From Symbiodinium natans (taxonomy: Eukaryota; Sar; Dinophyceae; Suessiales; Symbiodiniaceae): a stretch of 64,000 bases of DNA. The stretch spans positions 145,001 to 209,000 of the forward strand of contig CAJNDS010000156.1 of assembly GCA_905221605.1 (NCBI GenBank). The letters are read 5' to 3'. Position numbers and translations under genes: made by a program. Under the pieces are notes generated by a model that searched no databases, was not told where the DNA came from, and saw only the letters and a list, made by a program, of their open reading frames with translations. Shown in pieces: positions 53,935-64,000 of this stretch (the stretch's first letter is position 1; every line of letters starts with the position of its first letter).

Positions 53935-56750
53935 TTAGCTCTCAGGTCCCAGGAGCCCTCGCAACTCTTCCGGGCTACGGGTCGCATACCTCAGCTTGCG
54001 GGTGCCCTCGCCGGACACCACGTGGTAGCCTGCGCTCAAAGAGAGCTATGAGTTAGGATTTAGGGTTTAGGGCTAGGGTTTAGGGCTTGGGATTTAGGGT
54101 TTAAGGTTAAGGGTTTCTCGGTCCAACGTGCTTGAGGAGCCAGGCAAAAGGCCTCTGGATTCTAAGTGTCTGAATTTGAAGCTTCGGGGGAGCTGACCTA
54201 AGGGACTTCGGAAATCAACGTGATGGCTCAGGTCTTACGAACGAAAACTTCCAGCAAAAGCCCAGCGGCACCCGTCATGGAGCTTGGCCTTCACCCAGCT
54301 CCCGTCCGAGCACTGCCTCCCCACATGCGCATCACCGGCTGCGCCGTACAGGGTGAAGTCATAGCCCCGTCCATCGGCCAGGACACCACGAAGGCAAAGC
54401 TGCCCCAGGCTGCAAGCATCCATCTCCACCGCCGCCACCGCACTCCCACGCTTATCGGCAGCCGACGCGTCGCTGTAGGTTGTGTCGCAATGGACCACCG
54501 CTACACGCTCACCTCGCACCACGAAAGGGGAGTCGCCACAGGGCTTGTGTCCACAGAACACCGTGCGCACGCCACCCTCCACCAGAAAAGCCTCGACCTC
54601 CTTGTCTAGATGGTCTGGAATGCCACCTTGTAACAGGGACCTCGGGAGCATCGGACACCACAAGTCTTTTCACAAACGGAGAATTGTACAGATGTCTTTC
54701 TTCTTCCTTCTTGTACTCATGTTGTATACCATTGCACAAAAACATCGATGAAAGCTGTCGTGTTGAGCCCACGGCACTCTACCACCACAGAACGCCGGAA
54801 GCAGGCGGGCGTGCTTGTGAGGCAGAGAAGGCCTTCGCCTCCTCGCACGCGGCCCGGGCCCCAGAACATCTTTGCCCGGAAGTCCTGCAGTCCCTCCTGC
54901 AGGAAGTTATTCCTCAGTTGAGGTTCATCTTTTTTTTGGTTCATCTACATTGCTCAGTCGTAGTTCCTGGGTACTCAATGTGCAACCAAGTGATGGAACA
55001 GCCGGGCATCATGGCCGTCATCCAGTCTTCCAACGTGCCCTCCACACGCCTGCCTCCACAAATTGCACCTTCTCTTGGCTGCACGTAGCGCATGTCCATG
55101 GTCGGGATCCAGTTGATGGCTTCCTTCGGCAGGCCACCGTGCACGAAAAGGCAATCCCCGATCAGCACCAGCAGAGAACTGTGCAAGAGGTACCTCGGTG
55201 AAAATTGAATTGCCATGTTTTTCTTGTTGCAAAAAAAGTGCCTGTGTCCAGGTGGCAAAACTACTTTTAAAAAAGAAATGGCTCTCCGGAACTGCCGAAG
55301 CACTGCCACACGACGCCGTCTTCCTCCGCAACCGATGCCAGGAAGCTTTCCACGACCTCCTGGTCGCTGATGTTCCCAGCCTTGGGATGTTCCCCCATAT
55401 ACTAGCAGTCCTTCATAGGGATTATAGTAACCCCTTCGAGTTTAATCCCCCAAAACCCTAGACCCGAAACCCTTGCCAACCTGGAAGCTGCTTCATGCCA
55501 GGACTGAAACCCTAAACTCTAAACCCTAAACCCTAAACCCTAAACCCCAAACCCCAAACCCCAAACATCCCAATCCCAGCCTCTTGCCCACCAAGCAAAG
55601 CCATCTCTTCCCGCCGCAGCTCAAAGGCGCCAGCGGCCGTCCTCGAATCTTCTCCCCGGGTCTTCCAAAACCCCAAAATTAAGGAACATAACCCCTAATT
55701 CATACTTCTGATCCTTAGCATAACCTAGGGCAACCCAGAGCTGAAGTACTCTTTCCCCTAATTCATAGCTCTGATCCTTTGCATGAATTGTGTTGTTGCC
55801 CTTGACTAAGGGGCTTTGGAAGATCTGGGTTTTCTGCACTGTTGCCGCAGATGGTCCTAATAAAATAAATAGAAATATTATCTGAACATCCACCCATGCG
55901 TCATGGTGTGGTCCAAGATCCAACGCAGTCGGTTGGCCTTCGTGTTCATGTCCTCAATGGTCTTCGGCCCCCCTTCACTCCCTTCACCCTCGAGCCGTTT
56001 CTCCAGGAAGCTGCGCAAGGACACCTAGTTCATGGTTCGGATAATCGAAAAAGTTCAAAGTTCTGTGCCCTCCTTGAGCTTAAGCGCCCTTTAACATGCC
56101 AAATGCCACCCCACCATGACAAAGACACCTGGACCCCTGGATATACCCCCAAATAGTAGGATTCTCTTATCCTAAGGGCCCCAAAGTAAGGTAACCCCCC
56201 CCCCATGTTTCCTCAACCCCCAGCCTGGGGAGGGGCACGCGGGTAGAGGGGCACTGGCTGGGGCACGTCCAGCTCATCCTCGGCCAGCTCGGCCGGGAAG
56301 CGCAGCTTGTTCAGATCCCGGTTCCCGGCGAGTAGCCACACGCGGTCCTTGGATGGCCTCCTTTTTCAGGCTCTTTGAGAAAAGTACTCCGAAGTGCTCC
56401 GATATATGATAAGTCTAACATGATCGTCTTTAACCAAAAAAAGGAGAAAAAAAACAAAGATGCAGAGATATCCCGAAGGGCCTACCGAGGATCTGGGTGC
56501 GACTTTTTGAAGTCCAGGAGCTGCCTCGCAATGCGCAGGTCTCCCGTGCCTTTGTCGAACACGTCGCCGCCGAAAACAAATCGATCCTCAGCCTCGGTCC
56601 TCTTGAAGGAAAGCTGGCCTTCCGGACCAAACTGGATGATATGGCTCAAGGACACGCAGCGGCTCCAGTAGGCATAGTCGCCCTCACAATCCGTGATGAA
56701 TCCAATCATGCCACGCGGTCGCCGAACCTTGTCCACCGGTGTTGCGTGAG
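53935..56750 (-). CDS. Calcineurin-like metallophosphoesterase, nine or ten exons
   Basis: In-frame exons: about 56750-56486, 56357-56225, 56024-55894, 55641-55581, 55380-55304, 55193 to about 54990, 54896-54773, 54626-54243 and 54029-53935 (TAA). Metallophosphoesterase motifs appear in order: DCEGDY in place of the usual DxH-type block, FGGDVFDKG (GDxxDRG-like, Asp and Gly kept, Arg to Lys), LLAGNRD (GNxD/GNH-type), LFVHGGL, and VFCGHKPCGDSP followed by DTTYSD. These blocks bind the two metals and hydrolyse phosphate esters in this superfamily. The fold is close to protist protein-phosphatase-like enzymes; substrate unknown. AFELRREE follows a T-M-T-H-G stretch, as I recall for this family. 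The end of the sixth exon is unresolved. Exon 1 may have an upstream partner, and the first in-frame ATG is at 56709. The introns carry family 1-4 elements and telomere-like repeats, and one donor is GC. Confidence 0.8.
54030..54242 (-). repeat. Phosphatase intron 8 containing TTTAGGG-like repeat
   Basis: GT donor (C|GTTCGTAAG) and GAGCGCAG acceptor, phase 1. The 3' part holds TTTAGGG variants at about 54058-54115. It proves that at least some telomere-like DNA here is intronic. Confidence 0.75.
55381..55580 (-). repeat. Phosphatase intron 4: GC donor, telomere-like array plus family-1 element
   Basis: AGGCTGGGA occurs at both exon borders. The donor is GAG|GC and the acceptor CCAAG. The 5' part is TTTGGGG/TTTAGGG repeat and the 3' part is a truncated family-1 element (GGGGGAACATCCC before the acceptor). 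Confidence 0.7.
55642..55893 (-). repeat. Phosphatase intron 3 with family-4 element
   Basis: GG|GTGGAT donor and TTCGAG acceptor, phase 2. It contains CCCAGATCTTCCAAAGCCCC near its 5' side and a matching inverted end (GGGTTTTGGAAGACCC) near its 3' side. A 26-bp near-repeat (AAGGATCAGA, TATGAATTAGGGG) occurs twice. Confidence 0.65.
56025..56224 (-). repeat. Phosphatase intron 2: two introner-like elements in tandem
   Basis: The 5' half is family-2-like (TTACCTTACTTTGGGGCCC, ATCCTACTATTTGGGG) and the 3' half is family 3 (starts CTTTGTCATGGTGGGG, ends CCATGAACTAG). AGGTGTC lies on both sides of the family-3 half. It can be spliced as one GC-AG intron or as two GT-AG introns around an 8-nt exon. 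Confidence 0.6.
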
Positions 56751-58790
56751 CTGGATCAAAGACCAGACAAAGGGACTCTGTCTGGGGCCGTCGTTTGAAT
56801 TATTGTTGCTTGTGACACCCTCATGTTTGGCGATAAAAAAATTGTTTTATATTGTTCTCATGCTTTGTAAGCCTAAAGTCATGCCATGAAGACCCCCGCT
56901 GATTCCATGACATCAAAGCCAACCAATCACAGCTCTGCACACACCAACAAAGAAGTAGAAGCCAATCAAAATCATGAGGGCATGGACTAAAAAAATGCAT
57001 GAGAATGCTTCGACAGAACAACAAGGTCACACCAAATCATATCCCGCCACAACGCATGAAATCCGATTCTTGCGAATTCGAATGACAAGCCCTCACTTCC
57101 TGCTGGTAGCCCACAATGCGGTCGTGGAACGTTCCTCTCGCGCCAGAGATTGCGCCAATTCAGGAGATGACCCCTTCTAAATGTTCTGAATCGCAAATGC
57201 GTGGCAGCCTATTTCCACCCATGGGGCTCCTGAACCAGCCCATCCGCCATCATCCAGATATGCCAGTAAGCGACGATCCTCGGCATATCACTTGTCCTTT
57301 TTGCGTGAACAATGCGCACATAGGGTTCCTCTTCGTCGTATATAATGTGCACATGAAAACCGCGCACTGAAGCCCGTGCAAAATTCTCATCATCATTGTT
57401 ATTCTTAATACTAATGATGCGCGTGCAGTAATGCTAATGGTATTCTGGGTGTGCACGCCATAACCTCTCTCTTTTCCTCCTTGGCTGATCTGGGGCCGCG
57501 TGGAGCTAATACGTCTTGAGTTAAAAACTGGCTCCTTGAAACCCTTGCTCTCACTCGGGATCCCTTGTTAATTCCCGTCCAATGAACCGTACCATCATGG
57601 GTCCTTCTGCGTGAGGAGACTCGCAACATCCTTGTCACTTCCTCCAATACCTCCGTGAAGGATTCCTAGAGCCTTCGCAAGTCGCTCGCCGATCTTGACT
57701 AGTTTCCTGCAAACATGTCAAACATGTGGCGTGAGTTTGCACGCACACGTGCCGTGCTAGCATAACAATTACTAAGCTCCTGACAAACAAGGCCATCTGC
57801 GGGCAACTACTCGGCCATGTCACTACATGCTTTCACTCCAAAGCAACTACTGTCCCATCACGGTGCTCTGGTGAGAATGTCGTGCTTCACTGATCATGCA
57901 TGGCCAACCTCTGCCAAACTGCAAACATCGCAGACCTGAATCGCAAGCAGGCCTGTCTCCACACATAATTTAAGCAGTGTTTAAACAATGCCCTACCTTC
58001 GGCTCACACTGCCCGTTCGTATTTCCGCATGCCGTATTGGAACTGCACCACGTGCGAAAAATCAGGCGCGCAGCACCAACAAGGATGGCGGTTGTCCGTT
58101 GCACGGCTAGTGGCACACGGCACACGCATGTTGGGCCGCAACAAGGACGCGCAGCTGGCCTCAAGCGTTCCTAGCGCGCCCGGGCCGCAGCAAAATGGCA
58201 CATCCATTCTCCCACCAACCTGAAGGCCGACGACAAATTTCCGAACAGCCCAAACTGCTGCTGCTGCTACCGCGTTGCAAGGGCCATAGCGAGTGCAACC
58301 ACCAACCCTCCGCCTCATGGCAAACCCACGCGGCCCGCCCTTCGGCTGACACGCCGGTAACACAGAACCATGCGATACTCGCCGGTCACTACCACAACTG
58401 CTGCGACACGGTTGGTGCCACAAACCACCGCAGGCCTCAGCCACCAGCGGTAGGACTGCAGACAATGCACACGGCACTGCGCTGCAATAACAAAATGGGA
58501 TCTCTTGCGGCCTTCGTAAGCGACTGCAGATCCGTCATTGGCGGAAGCGGCAAACACAAAGGAACGCAAACCGCTAGAGACGGCGAAGTCAAAGCACACC
58601 GCACCATGAAGGCCCCATGCCGGAACATAGACGCCTAGCCGCCTAGCCGTGTGGCATTCGCCGGCCAACCACAGCCCCCGAGCACTGCCAGTTGCTCGCC
58701 TATGTCGGCTCGGGGAGATGGGTGGCGGGCACCGCTTCGGCGTCACGAGCATCCGCCAACAAATGCCAGCCAGCAAGTGGCTCGGTGCCA
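56751..58790. other. Unique DNA between phosphatase gene and LINE remnants
   Basis: No telomere-like repeats. Several short frames are open on both strands, and none has a recognisable motif. 57200-57970 appears non-coding. Confidence 0.5.
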
Positions 58791-58800
58791 TCCAGCTATT

Positions 58801-59271
58801 GTACTCATCCGCTCCCGCCAATGGCAACTCAAGCAAGCCGTATGCCAACGCGCGCCGGCCAAAACCGGCCAACATGCCCGTCCATCGATGGAGGCTCCGA
58901 TCAGCGACGTGCCCAGCCGCTCTCCGCGGCGCGCAGCAGCTGGGCTGCTTCCGGCGCTCGGCGTGGCACATCAAATAGGGCTGCTGCGGGGTCGGAGGGG
59001 ACTGCGGAGAGCCAAGGTGCCTGGAAGGCTCGTGTCCGGCGCTGCGCAGGCAGCGCACTGCCGCCTCGGGACAGCGGGCCTGGATGACGTGCAGGGCGTC
59101 CGCCCACCCGGTCACCCGGCCCAGCAAGCGGGCAGCGTTCCACGTGTCGTAGCCTGTACGCCAAGCCCGCCAAGCGTGGCGGGAAGAAACGCCAACGCTC
59201 GGGCATCGTGCTCGGAGCGCCCCCCCAAGCAGCTCATCAGTGTGTAGCCAAAAATGTTCCTTCAAGTACAC
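58801..59271 (-). mobile_element. LINE ORF2 C-terminal fragment
   Basis: Frame residues about 128-157 (HRWTGMLAGFGRRALAYGLL, then ELPLAGADE) match the C-terminal end I recall for dinoflagellate LINE ORF2 proteins. The upstream part may also be ORF2-derived. The frame continues to 58315 without similarity. It is a truncated, non-functional remnant. Confidence 0.5.
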
Positions 59272-59446
59272 GCATGTTTTTTTTTTACTCGCGCCGTTTT
59301 CCTTTTTTGTTTCTTTTTTAACGCTCCTTTTCTCCGGCGCCGACTCGTGGTCTCAAGGCCGCATGGGCAGGTGGCTAATTGCATTGCCGCACTTACGCCC
59401 GGCTCCAGGATTCGGTCCAGCGGCAGCGGCGTGAAGTCCGAGCCTG

Positions 59447-60150
59447 CCGAGATGCAGGGCGCCTGGCCAAGGGCAGTGGTGCCGACGGCTGCTTGCCACC
59501 TTCTCGCCCAGCCCGCGGCCGCTGCTTGCCGGACTGTGGGGGGTGTGCGGCACGTGTGCAAACGGATCAGATCTCTGACGAACCGCAATGCGCCTCCGTT
59601 CCAGCGGCCCCCCACTTCGGCCCCGAGCACGACCAGCCTCTGCGGGCCGCCCCTTGCGAGTTCTGGGTAGGCTGCCCGCTTGCGTCCTTCCGCCAACCGA
59701 AGCGCCGCCCCATCGTTCTCCGCCGCGCAAGGCTGTGGTAGACCTGTGCGCGTCAGCGGGGCAACGAGGGTGGCATCGCAACATAAGGCGAGACCCAGCG
59801 GGGTGGCGCTGTGGACGATGAGATCCAAGCGGCGCCGATCGTCGGCTGGGACCCCAGGGCTTAACAGCCCCGTGCGAGGGCACGCCAAGGCGTGGTCGCC
59901 ATACGCGGTATGGCGTCCACGCTTCCGCCGCATCCGGGCCAGCCGCATTGGCGAGTGGTGATGGGCAGGGGAAGGCGCAAGCGCCTGCGCAGTTCCACCT
60001 GCATGAGACAACGTCGTGGCCGGCTCGCCTCCAGCGAGCGGGCCTGACTGGGAGCGAAGCAGGGCTCGGCGGTCCGGCGTCAACGACGGCAGCATCACGC
60101 GGTCGCGGTAGTAAGAGTTGCGAGTGCGCGACGCATGAAGCTGCCACCTC
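59447..60150 (-). mobile_element. LINE ORF2 fragment, region after the reverse transcriptase
   Basis: A long frame contains LTPDRRALLRSQSGPLAGG, TAYGDHALACPRTGLLSPG, ATPLGLALCCDATLVAPLTR, RKRAAYPELARGGPQRLVVL and GAEVGGRWNGGALRFVRDLI. From memory these are highly conserved in dinoflagellate LINE ORF2 C-termini, where GDHALAC forms part of a Cys/His cluster and DATLV an endonuclease-like strand. The frame is intact over this part, but no reverse transcriptase lies upstream, so it is a 5'-truncated piece with internal deletions. Confidence 0.65.
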
Positions 60151-60225
60151 CTGTCCACGCGGTCCCTGTGCAGTGGCGCCACAGCCAGGGTGCAGGCAGC
60201 CGAGTCGCGGCATGCGGCTGGCGAG

Positions 60226-60372
60226 GGGCGGGAGCAGGGAGGAATCACCAAGGAACTCGCTGAGGGCTGGGGGTTCCCCATCCATGTTTCCGGTGCCAGC
60301 GAGGGGGAGCGATAGCAGGCTCGCTGCGAACGCCCGTGCAGCGGCGAAAGCGAGCAGGGCTGACCACCGCTG
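60226..60372 (-). mobile_element. LINE ORF2 extreme C-terminus, separate copy
   Basis: QRWSALLAFAAARAFAASLL followed by SLPLAGTGNMDGEPPALSEF is the terminal block of the ORF2 family. It lies just upstream of the 59447-60150 fragment in another frame, so two copies abut. Confidence 0.55.
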
Positions 60373-60404
60373 GGCAATGCAGCACGAAATAGCCTCCCAC
60401 ATGC

Positions 60405-60540
60405 AACAAAAACATGCCAAACACCGTGTAAACCACATGACTTTTTTTGCATACGTCGACATGCACGAAAACCATGTCAAACACCATCTAAACGCAGCAT
60501 GCACGAGAAATCATGTAAACCCCATCTAAACGCAGCAATG
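60405..60540. repeat. Short degenerate tandem repeat
   Basis: Three units built on CATG(C/T)CAAACACC and TCTAAACGCAG. No coding role seen. Confidence 0.5.
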
Positions 60541-60970
60541 GATTGCATCTATAACATCTTCACACCCATAAAATATCACAACATGCACCTCGTTCACATT
60601 TGACCGAACATTGATATTCGAGCCGCCCACAACCGAAAATCGCGTGCCGAACGTGACACCCGTTCCTTAACAATTGCTTGCACGGATTTTTTATGACTCA
60701 CCCATTTTGCAAGAGCGTTGTGCGTCGCAACATGTCCGAATGATTGCTCGATAGTTGTTGCCAGACCTTTCGGTGATGGCACTACTATGCAATGCTTCCA
60801 CAGCACGAGAAAATGCAGCACATATCGAGCAAGTGTAAGGCACGCAGCTTTTCAAGCACCCCCAGGGATTTCTGCAAGGGTTCAAGGTGTAGGGTTTTAG
60901 TGCTGAAGATGTTCAAGCTTTAGGCCTGAGGAGGCTAGGCATGTCATGGCACGTGTCGGGTGACCGGTCC

Positions 60971-61312
60971 CTATAGCTTTGAAGAGAAAAAAATCACACC
61001 TAGCAGGCGAACGCTGGCGACACGTCGATGGCATGAAAATAAACTCTTCGACGCCCGCCAGCGCGTGACACGTGCAGTGCCTCCAGGCGCGTACACACTT
61101 GCGAGCCTCTTCTTGTTCGCTTGTATCCATCCCCCCCCCGAGGCAACACTATGCAACACTTGTTGGGCAGCAGATGCCACGTTCGCAGCATGTTTTAAAG
61201 TGTTGTACGTGTGCCGGATGGTTTTGCCCACAACGTTGGCGATCTCGCCCAGCGCGCATGGGGCTGCGCCGAGCAACGGGCAGACGGTCTGCAGCTTACT
61301 GGGCTTCGGCAT
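60971..61312 (-). CDS. Hypothetical open frame, unrecognised
   Basis: 114 codons including the stop, with protein-like helical content (EIANVVGKTIRHTYNTLKHA). No domain, intron or neighbour supports it. It lies between LINE remnants and may be part of one. Confidence 0.25.
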   Translation of the reverse strand: MPKPSKLQTVCPLLGAAPCALGEIANVVGKTIRHTYNTLKHAANVASAAQQVLHSVASGGGWIQANKKRLASVYAPGGTARVTRWRASKSLFSCHRRVASVRLLGVIFFSSKL

Positions 61313-62243
61313 GCTGCCTCCCGGGCGTTCTCACATTTCACCTAGCTTCTCCCGCCAATGGGGGCTGATTCACCATCCGCCATCCTTGTGTTTGGGGTTG
61401 CGTCGCGTTTTGTGAAACACCAGGAACGTCTGCAACGCGCAAGCCAGCTGCCATCTTGCGCAGACACCTTGCCAATCCTGCCCTAATTAGCATCAACTGA
61501 GCGCATCGTACACGCGTGGGGACAACGAGCCGGCCCAGAGCGTTGCTGAACTAGCACAAGAAACTGCCCTCGACAATCTCGCAGACGGCAGGCCCCACCA
61601 CCTTGTTGAGTGGAAAACCGGAGAGCCGCTTCGAGGCTAGCATCGTGTTGCCACAGCATGCCACGGCCTGCTTGGGGACGCATAGCCCAAGCAGGTGCGC
61701 TGCGAGCTGCTGCTCGTGCGGGGTGGGATCGCCGGTGGCGGGGAGCCGGAAAGAAGAAGGCCTTTATGGTTTCCGGTCTATATGGGCCACTGAAATTAAA
61801 CTGTGGGTTTCAAGGTGCCATCACGACATCTGCTGCAGTAACAAATGAACGAAGCGCATCTTACTGAAATGCAAAGATGCCGATCACGGGCACCGTATCC
61901 AGCCAGAAGCACGGGCGTCTCTACGAAAAATGCCGTCGCCGTGTACATGGCCTGCATGCAAAACGGCTTGGCTGACAAGCTACTCAGCACTGGATGTCAC
62001 AAAATGGGCTTGCATCCAGTGGACGAACGAAACAGAACAGGTTACCATGAGGCGTGTTGACAAGGAAAGGCCCAACTGTGGTTATTCCTGCGGGCTGAAA
62101 AAAATCGGGCGAGGATGTTGCGTTGATTGTTTTCGTTTGGGTGGACACGTTCTTGCCTTGTCCAGCTCCAGGTTGAAGGATAGTGGGTGCCGCCGGCGGT
62201 GAGTGTTGGCAATGTTTCTGAAAGGCTCACGCGGGTGCCGCGA

Positions 62244-62459
62244 TCATCCATTAGTTTTGGTGCAGATCCAAAGGGCCTTGGCTGGGACAGCATCAGGTAG
62301 CGCGAAGCCGGGACAAAGGGAAGCCGCTGCAGAGCGCCGCCAGCCTCGCAGCGACTCTCCTGGCTTCTGCTCATTCTCCGCTCCTGGCGGCGGCTTCCCG
62401 CCTTCGACCAGGCGGACCCACGACGGTACCTCAAACCCACTCTCCCGGAGGCACGGCAC
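62244..62459 (-). mobile_element. LINE ORF2 fragment
   Basis: VPSWVRLVEGGKPPPGAENE followed by SLRGWRRSAA resembles the segment that follows the reverse transcriptase thumb in the same LINE family (compare LPKWDKLAEGRLLPP ... LRGWQRAATAAR at 63464-63688). Confidence 0.5.
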
Positions 62460-62489
62460 CGCCTCAACTCGGCGCTGCCCGGCCGTCGC

Positions 62490-62680
62490 TTTTTGCTACG
62501 AGTGCTTGGCACATGGCCTGCCACTGTGGCAAGGCGCCCAGGCGGCCGTCGACACCACTCTGGTGTTCCGCGGGCGGCGCGCAGCAGCCGAATGCCGATC
62601 GTGTCGCAGGCACGGCGCGTGAGCAGACGGCGAAACGCAAGCGCCCACGCACCTACCCGGAGCTTGCCGTTGCAAACTTG
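62490..62680 (+). mobile_element. LINE ORF2 fragment in opposite orientation
   Basis: On plus, ECLAHGLPLWQGAQAAVDTT and, one frame away, KRKRPRTYPELAVAN match the endonuclease-like C-terminal part. At least one frameshift separates them. It is inserted inverted relative to its neighbours. Confidence 0.5.
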
Positions 62681-62859
62681 TTGTGCTCACCGGGAGGGCT
62701 GCAGCAAGTTCAGCCGCCGGGCCGCTGCCTGCCTTCGGCAGTTGGCCAAGGTTCAGAGTCGCTAGCGCGGTTGCGTCCAGCGGCACTTTCGGGTGACCTG
62801 CTGGCGGACGCCCGCGACGCCGAGGCAGTGCCCACGAACCGTTCCCCGCCGCGTGAAAC

Positions 62860-63290
62860 TCACCCTGTTGTACACAGGCGGCGTGCTGGCCATGTTGCTG
62901 CGCGGTAGCCGCCTACAGCCATAACCGAGCCCATATCGGCGTAGCGCGAACCCTGACTGCGTAAGGTGGGGGAGGGAAAAACACAAAACCATGTCTGCCT
63001 GGCTCCTGCTACTGATGCGCAGCCTTTCAGGCTTCCTGGGCAGATACGCTGCCCACGCTCCGCGCACGACACCCTCGCATAGTGGCTGACCTCGTCAACA
63101 GTCATGTCCCGAAGATGCCACTCGTGCCCCTGTTTCACGGTGCGCTTGCGTCCGCCCTCCAACACTGCCGCGTAGAGCTTTGCAGACACGGTCTGTGTTG
63201 TCTGGCAGCACTCATTGCAACATAGTATGTTGGAATGAGCAAAATGACACTGCCCCGTGCATTCCAGTCGGGCACGCTGCGCGGTGGTCG
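62860..63290 (-). CDS. Open frame with Cys/His cluster, possibly LINE-derived
   Basis: Contains CTGQCHFAHSNILCCNECC and HLRDMTVDEVSHYARVSC. Spacing suggests a metal-binding cluster. HLRDMTVDEV resembles the LRDMN-V block of LINE ORF2, which would make this the continuation of the fragment to its right. Not certain. Confidence 0.3.
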
Positions 63291-63299
63291 CCAAGGGCA

Positions 63300-63885
63300 T
63301 CGAAAGCGCCTCCACAATGACACCGACGGGGCCCGGATAGGCACGGGCAGCCGCAACTGCCTGAGCAACGGGACTGGGAAGCAAGAGCTCGGGAGTCCTA
63401 ACTCCGGAGCCGTGGGAAATGCGGCTAGGGCACGTAAACCGCCTAGGCCTGCCTGGGACAACCTTAACGCGCGGCCGTGGCGGCTCGCTGCCACCCTCGC
63501 AGTGGCTCTCCAAAAGCACGCTCGACTAACGCAGGGGGCAGGAGCCTGCCCTCGGCAAGTTTGTCCCACTTCGGCAACGCGAACCCGGCCTCCTGAATCT
63601 GCGACGCTGCCATTGCTAGCTCGGCCAGGTTTCGGGGGACTGCACACGGCGGAGGGCCTCCGCCGCAACACTGGCGTAACGCTGTCACGGATTGGCAATC
63701 TGCCCAATGGCAGGACGCAGTCCCAAGCCCCCGAGCTTCAAAGGTGGCGCAGCGCGTCTGCTACTGACGTCGTCGATGCGCATCGGGGCATCATTGGCCA
63801 CTAGGTCGGCTAAACAGCACGCGACTTCCGTCGTCTCGTCCGCCAGGGAGGCCAAAGACCAGAGGATTTTGGCATGCGGGTGCAT
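63300..63885 (-). mobile_element. LINE ORF2 fragment, end of reverse transcriptase onward
   Basis: PPLKLGGLGLRPAIG is the thumb-region motif. It is followed in other frames by FALPKWDKLAEGRLLPPALV, LRGWQRAATAAR and FPVPLLRQLRLPVPI. Several frameshifts break it. The reverse transcriptase proper would lie beyond the right edge of the window. Confidence 0.55.
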
Positions 63886-64000
63886 CGACTGTGATGCGGC
63901 GGTGGCAGACAGGTCCGAACAGATCAGCGAGGTGTAGCTCCCACACCTCGCAAGAAGGAACCAATGTTGACAGGCCTTCGGCCGAAGTCACCGACGTCCT

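Noticed and set aside
54220-55088. Plus-strand frames in the phosphatase region
   Set aside because: The minus strand holds phosphoesterase motifs in order and phase-consistent introns; the plus frames are shadows.
1-64000. CRISPR array or prokaryotic operon
   Set aside because: The heptamer arrays have no spacers of constant length, and genes have spliceosomal introns.

Overview
The window is nuclear DNA from a protist, and the evidence points to a dinoflagellate. It carries Arabidopsis-type TTTAGGG heptamers. It has short introns whose donors include GC and GA as well as GT, and many of these introns are flanked by small direct duplications in the manner of introner elements. Both long terminal repeats of a retroelement hold a close relative of the dinoflagellate spliced leader. 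The right end holds LINE reverse-transcriptase C-termini of a type I recognise, from memory, as common in Symbiodiniaceae. No bacterial operon, CRISPR array or rRNA operon was seen, and I did not recognise a tRNA gene.

Layout. Positions 1-54115 are dominated by blocks of TTTAGGG/CCCTAAA in both orientations. They are separated by 50-300 bp of unique sequence, palindromic MITE-like units and small exon-sized coding pieces. Two multi-exon genes can be spliced in frame by eye, both on the minus strand. The first (8666-6943, six exons, 363 codons) encodes a tentative TBC-like protein with a hydrophobic C-terminus. The second (about 56750-53935, nine or ten exons) encodes a calcineurin-like metallophosphoesterase. 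Their introns contain the same palindromic elements and telomere-like arrays that fill the intergenic-looking DNA. Much of positions 1-54000 may therefore be intron of genes whose small exons I can only partly list.

The central feature is an 8.8 kb LTR retroelement (31211-40025, coding on minus) inserted into a CCCTAAA block. It has near-identical LTRs, a 5-bp target duplication, a half-tRNA-Met primer binding site and a polypurine tract. No protease, integrase or reverse transcriptase was recognised. Its single long reading frame is broken by a 19-bp duplication, one TAG and two 1-base shifts. It carries an unusual set of RNA-related modules: WW, S1-like, MLLE/PABC, SAM-like and six CCCH zinc fingers.

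Positions 57000-64000 lack telomere-like repeats and form a graveyard of truncated LINE ORF2 pieces, mostly on minus with one on plus. Positions 19400-23100 are also free of telomere-like repeats and hold fragments of unrecognised coding sequence, one of which resembles an uncharacterised repeated dinoflagellate protein family.
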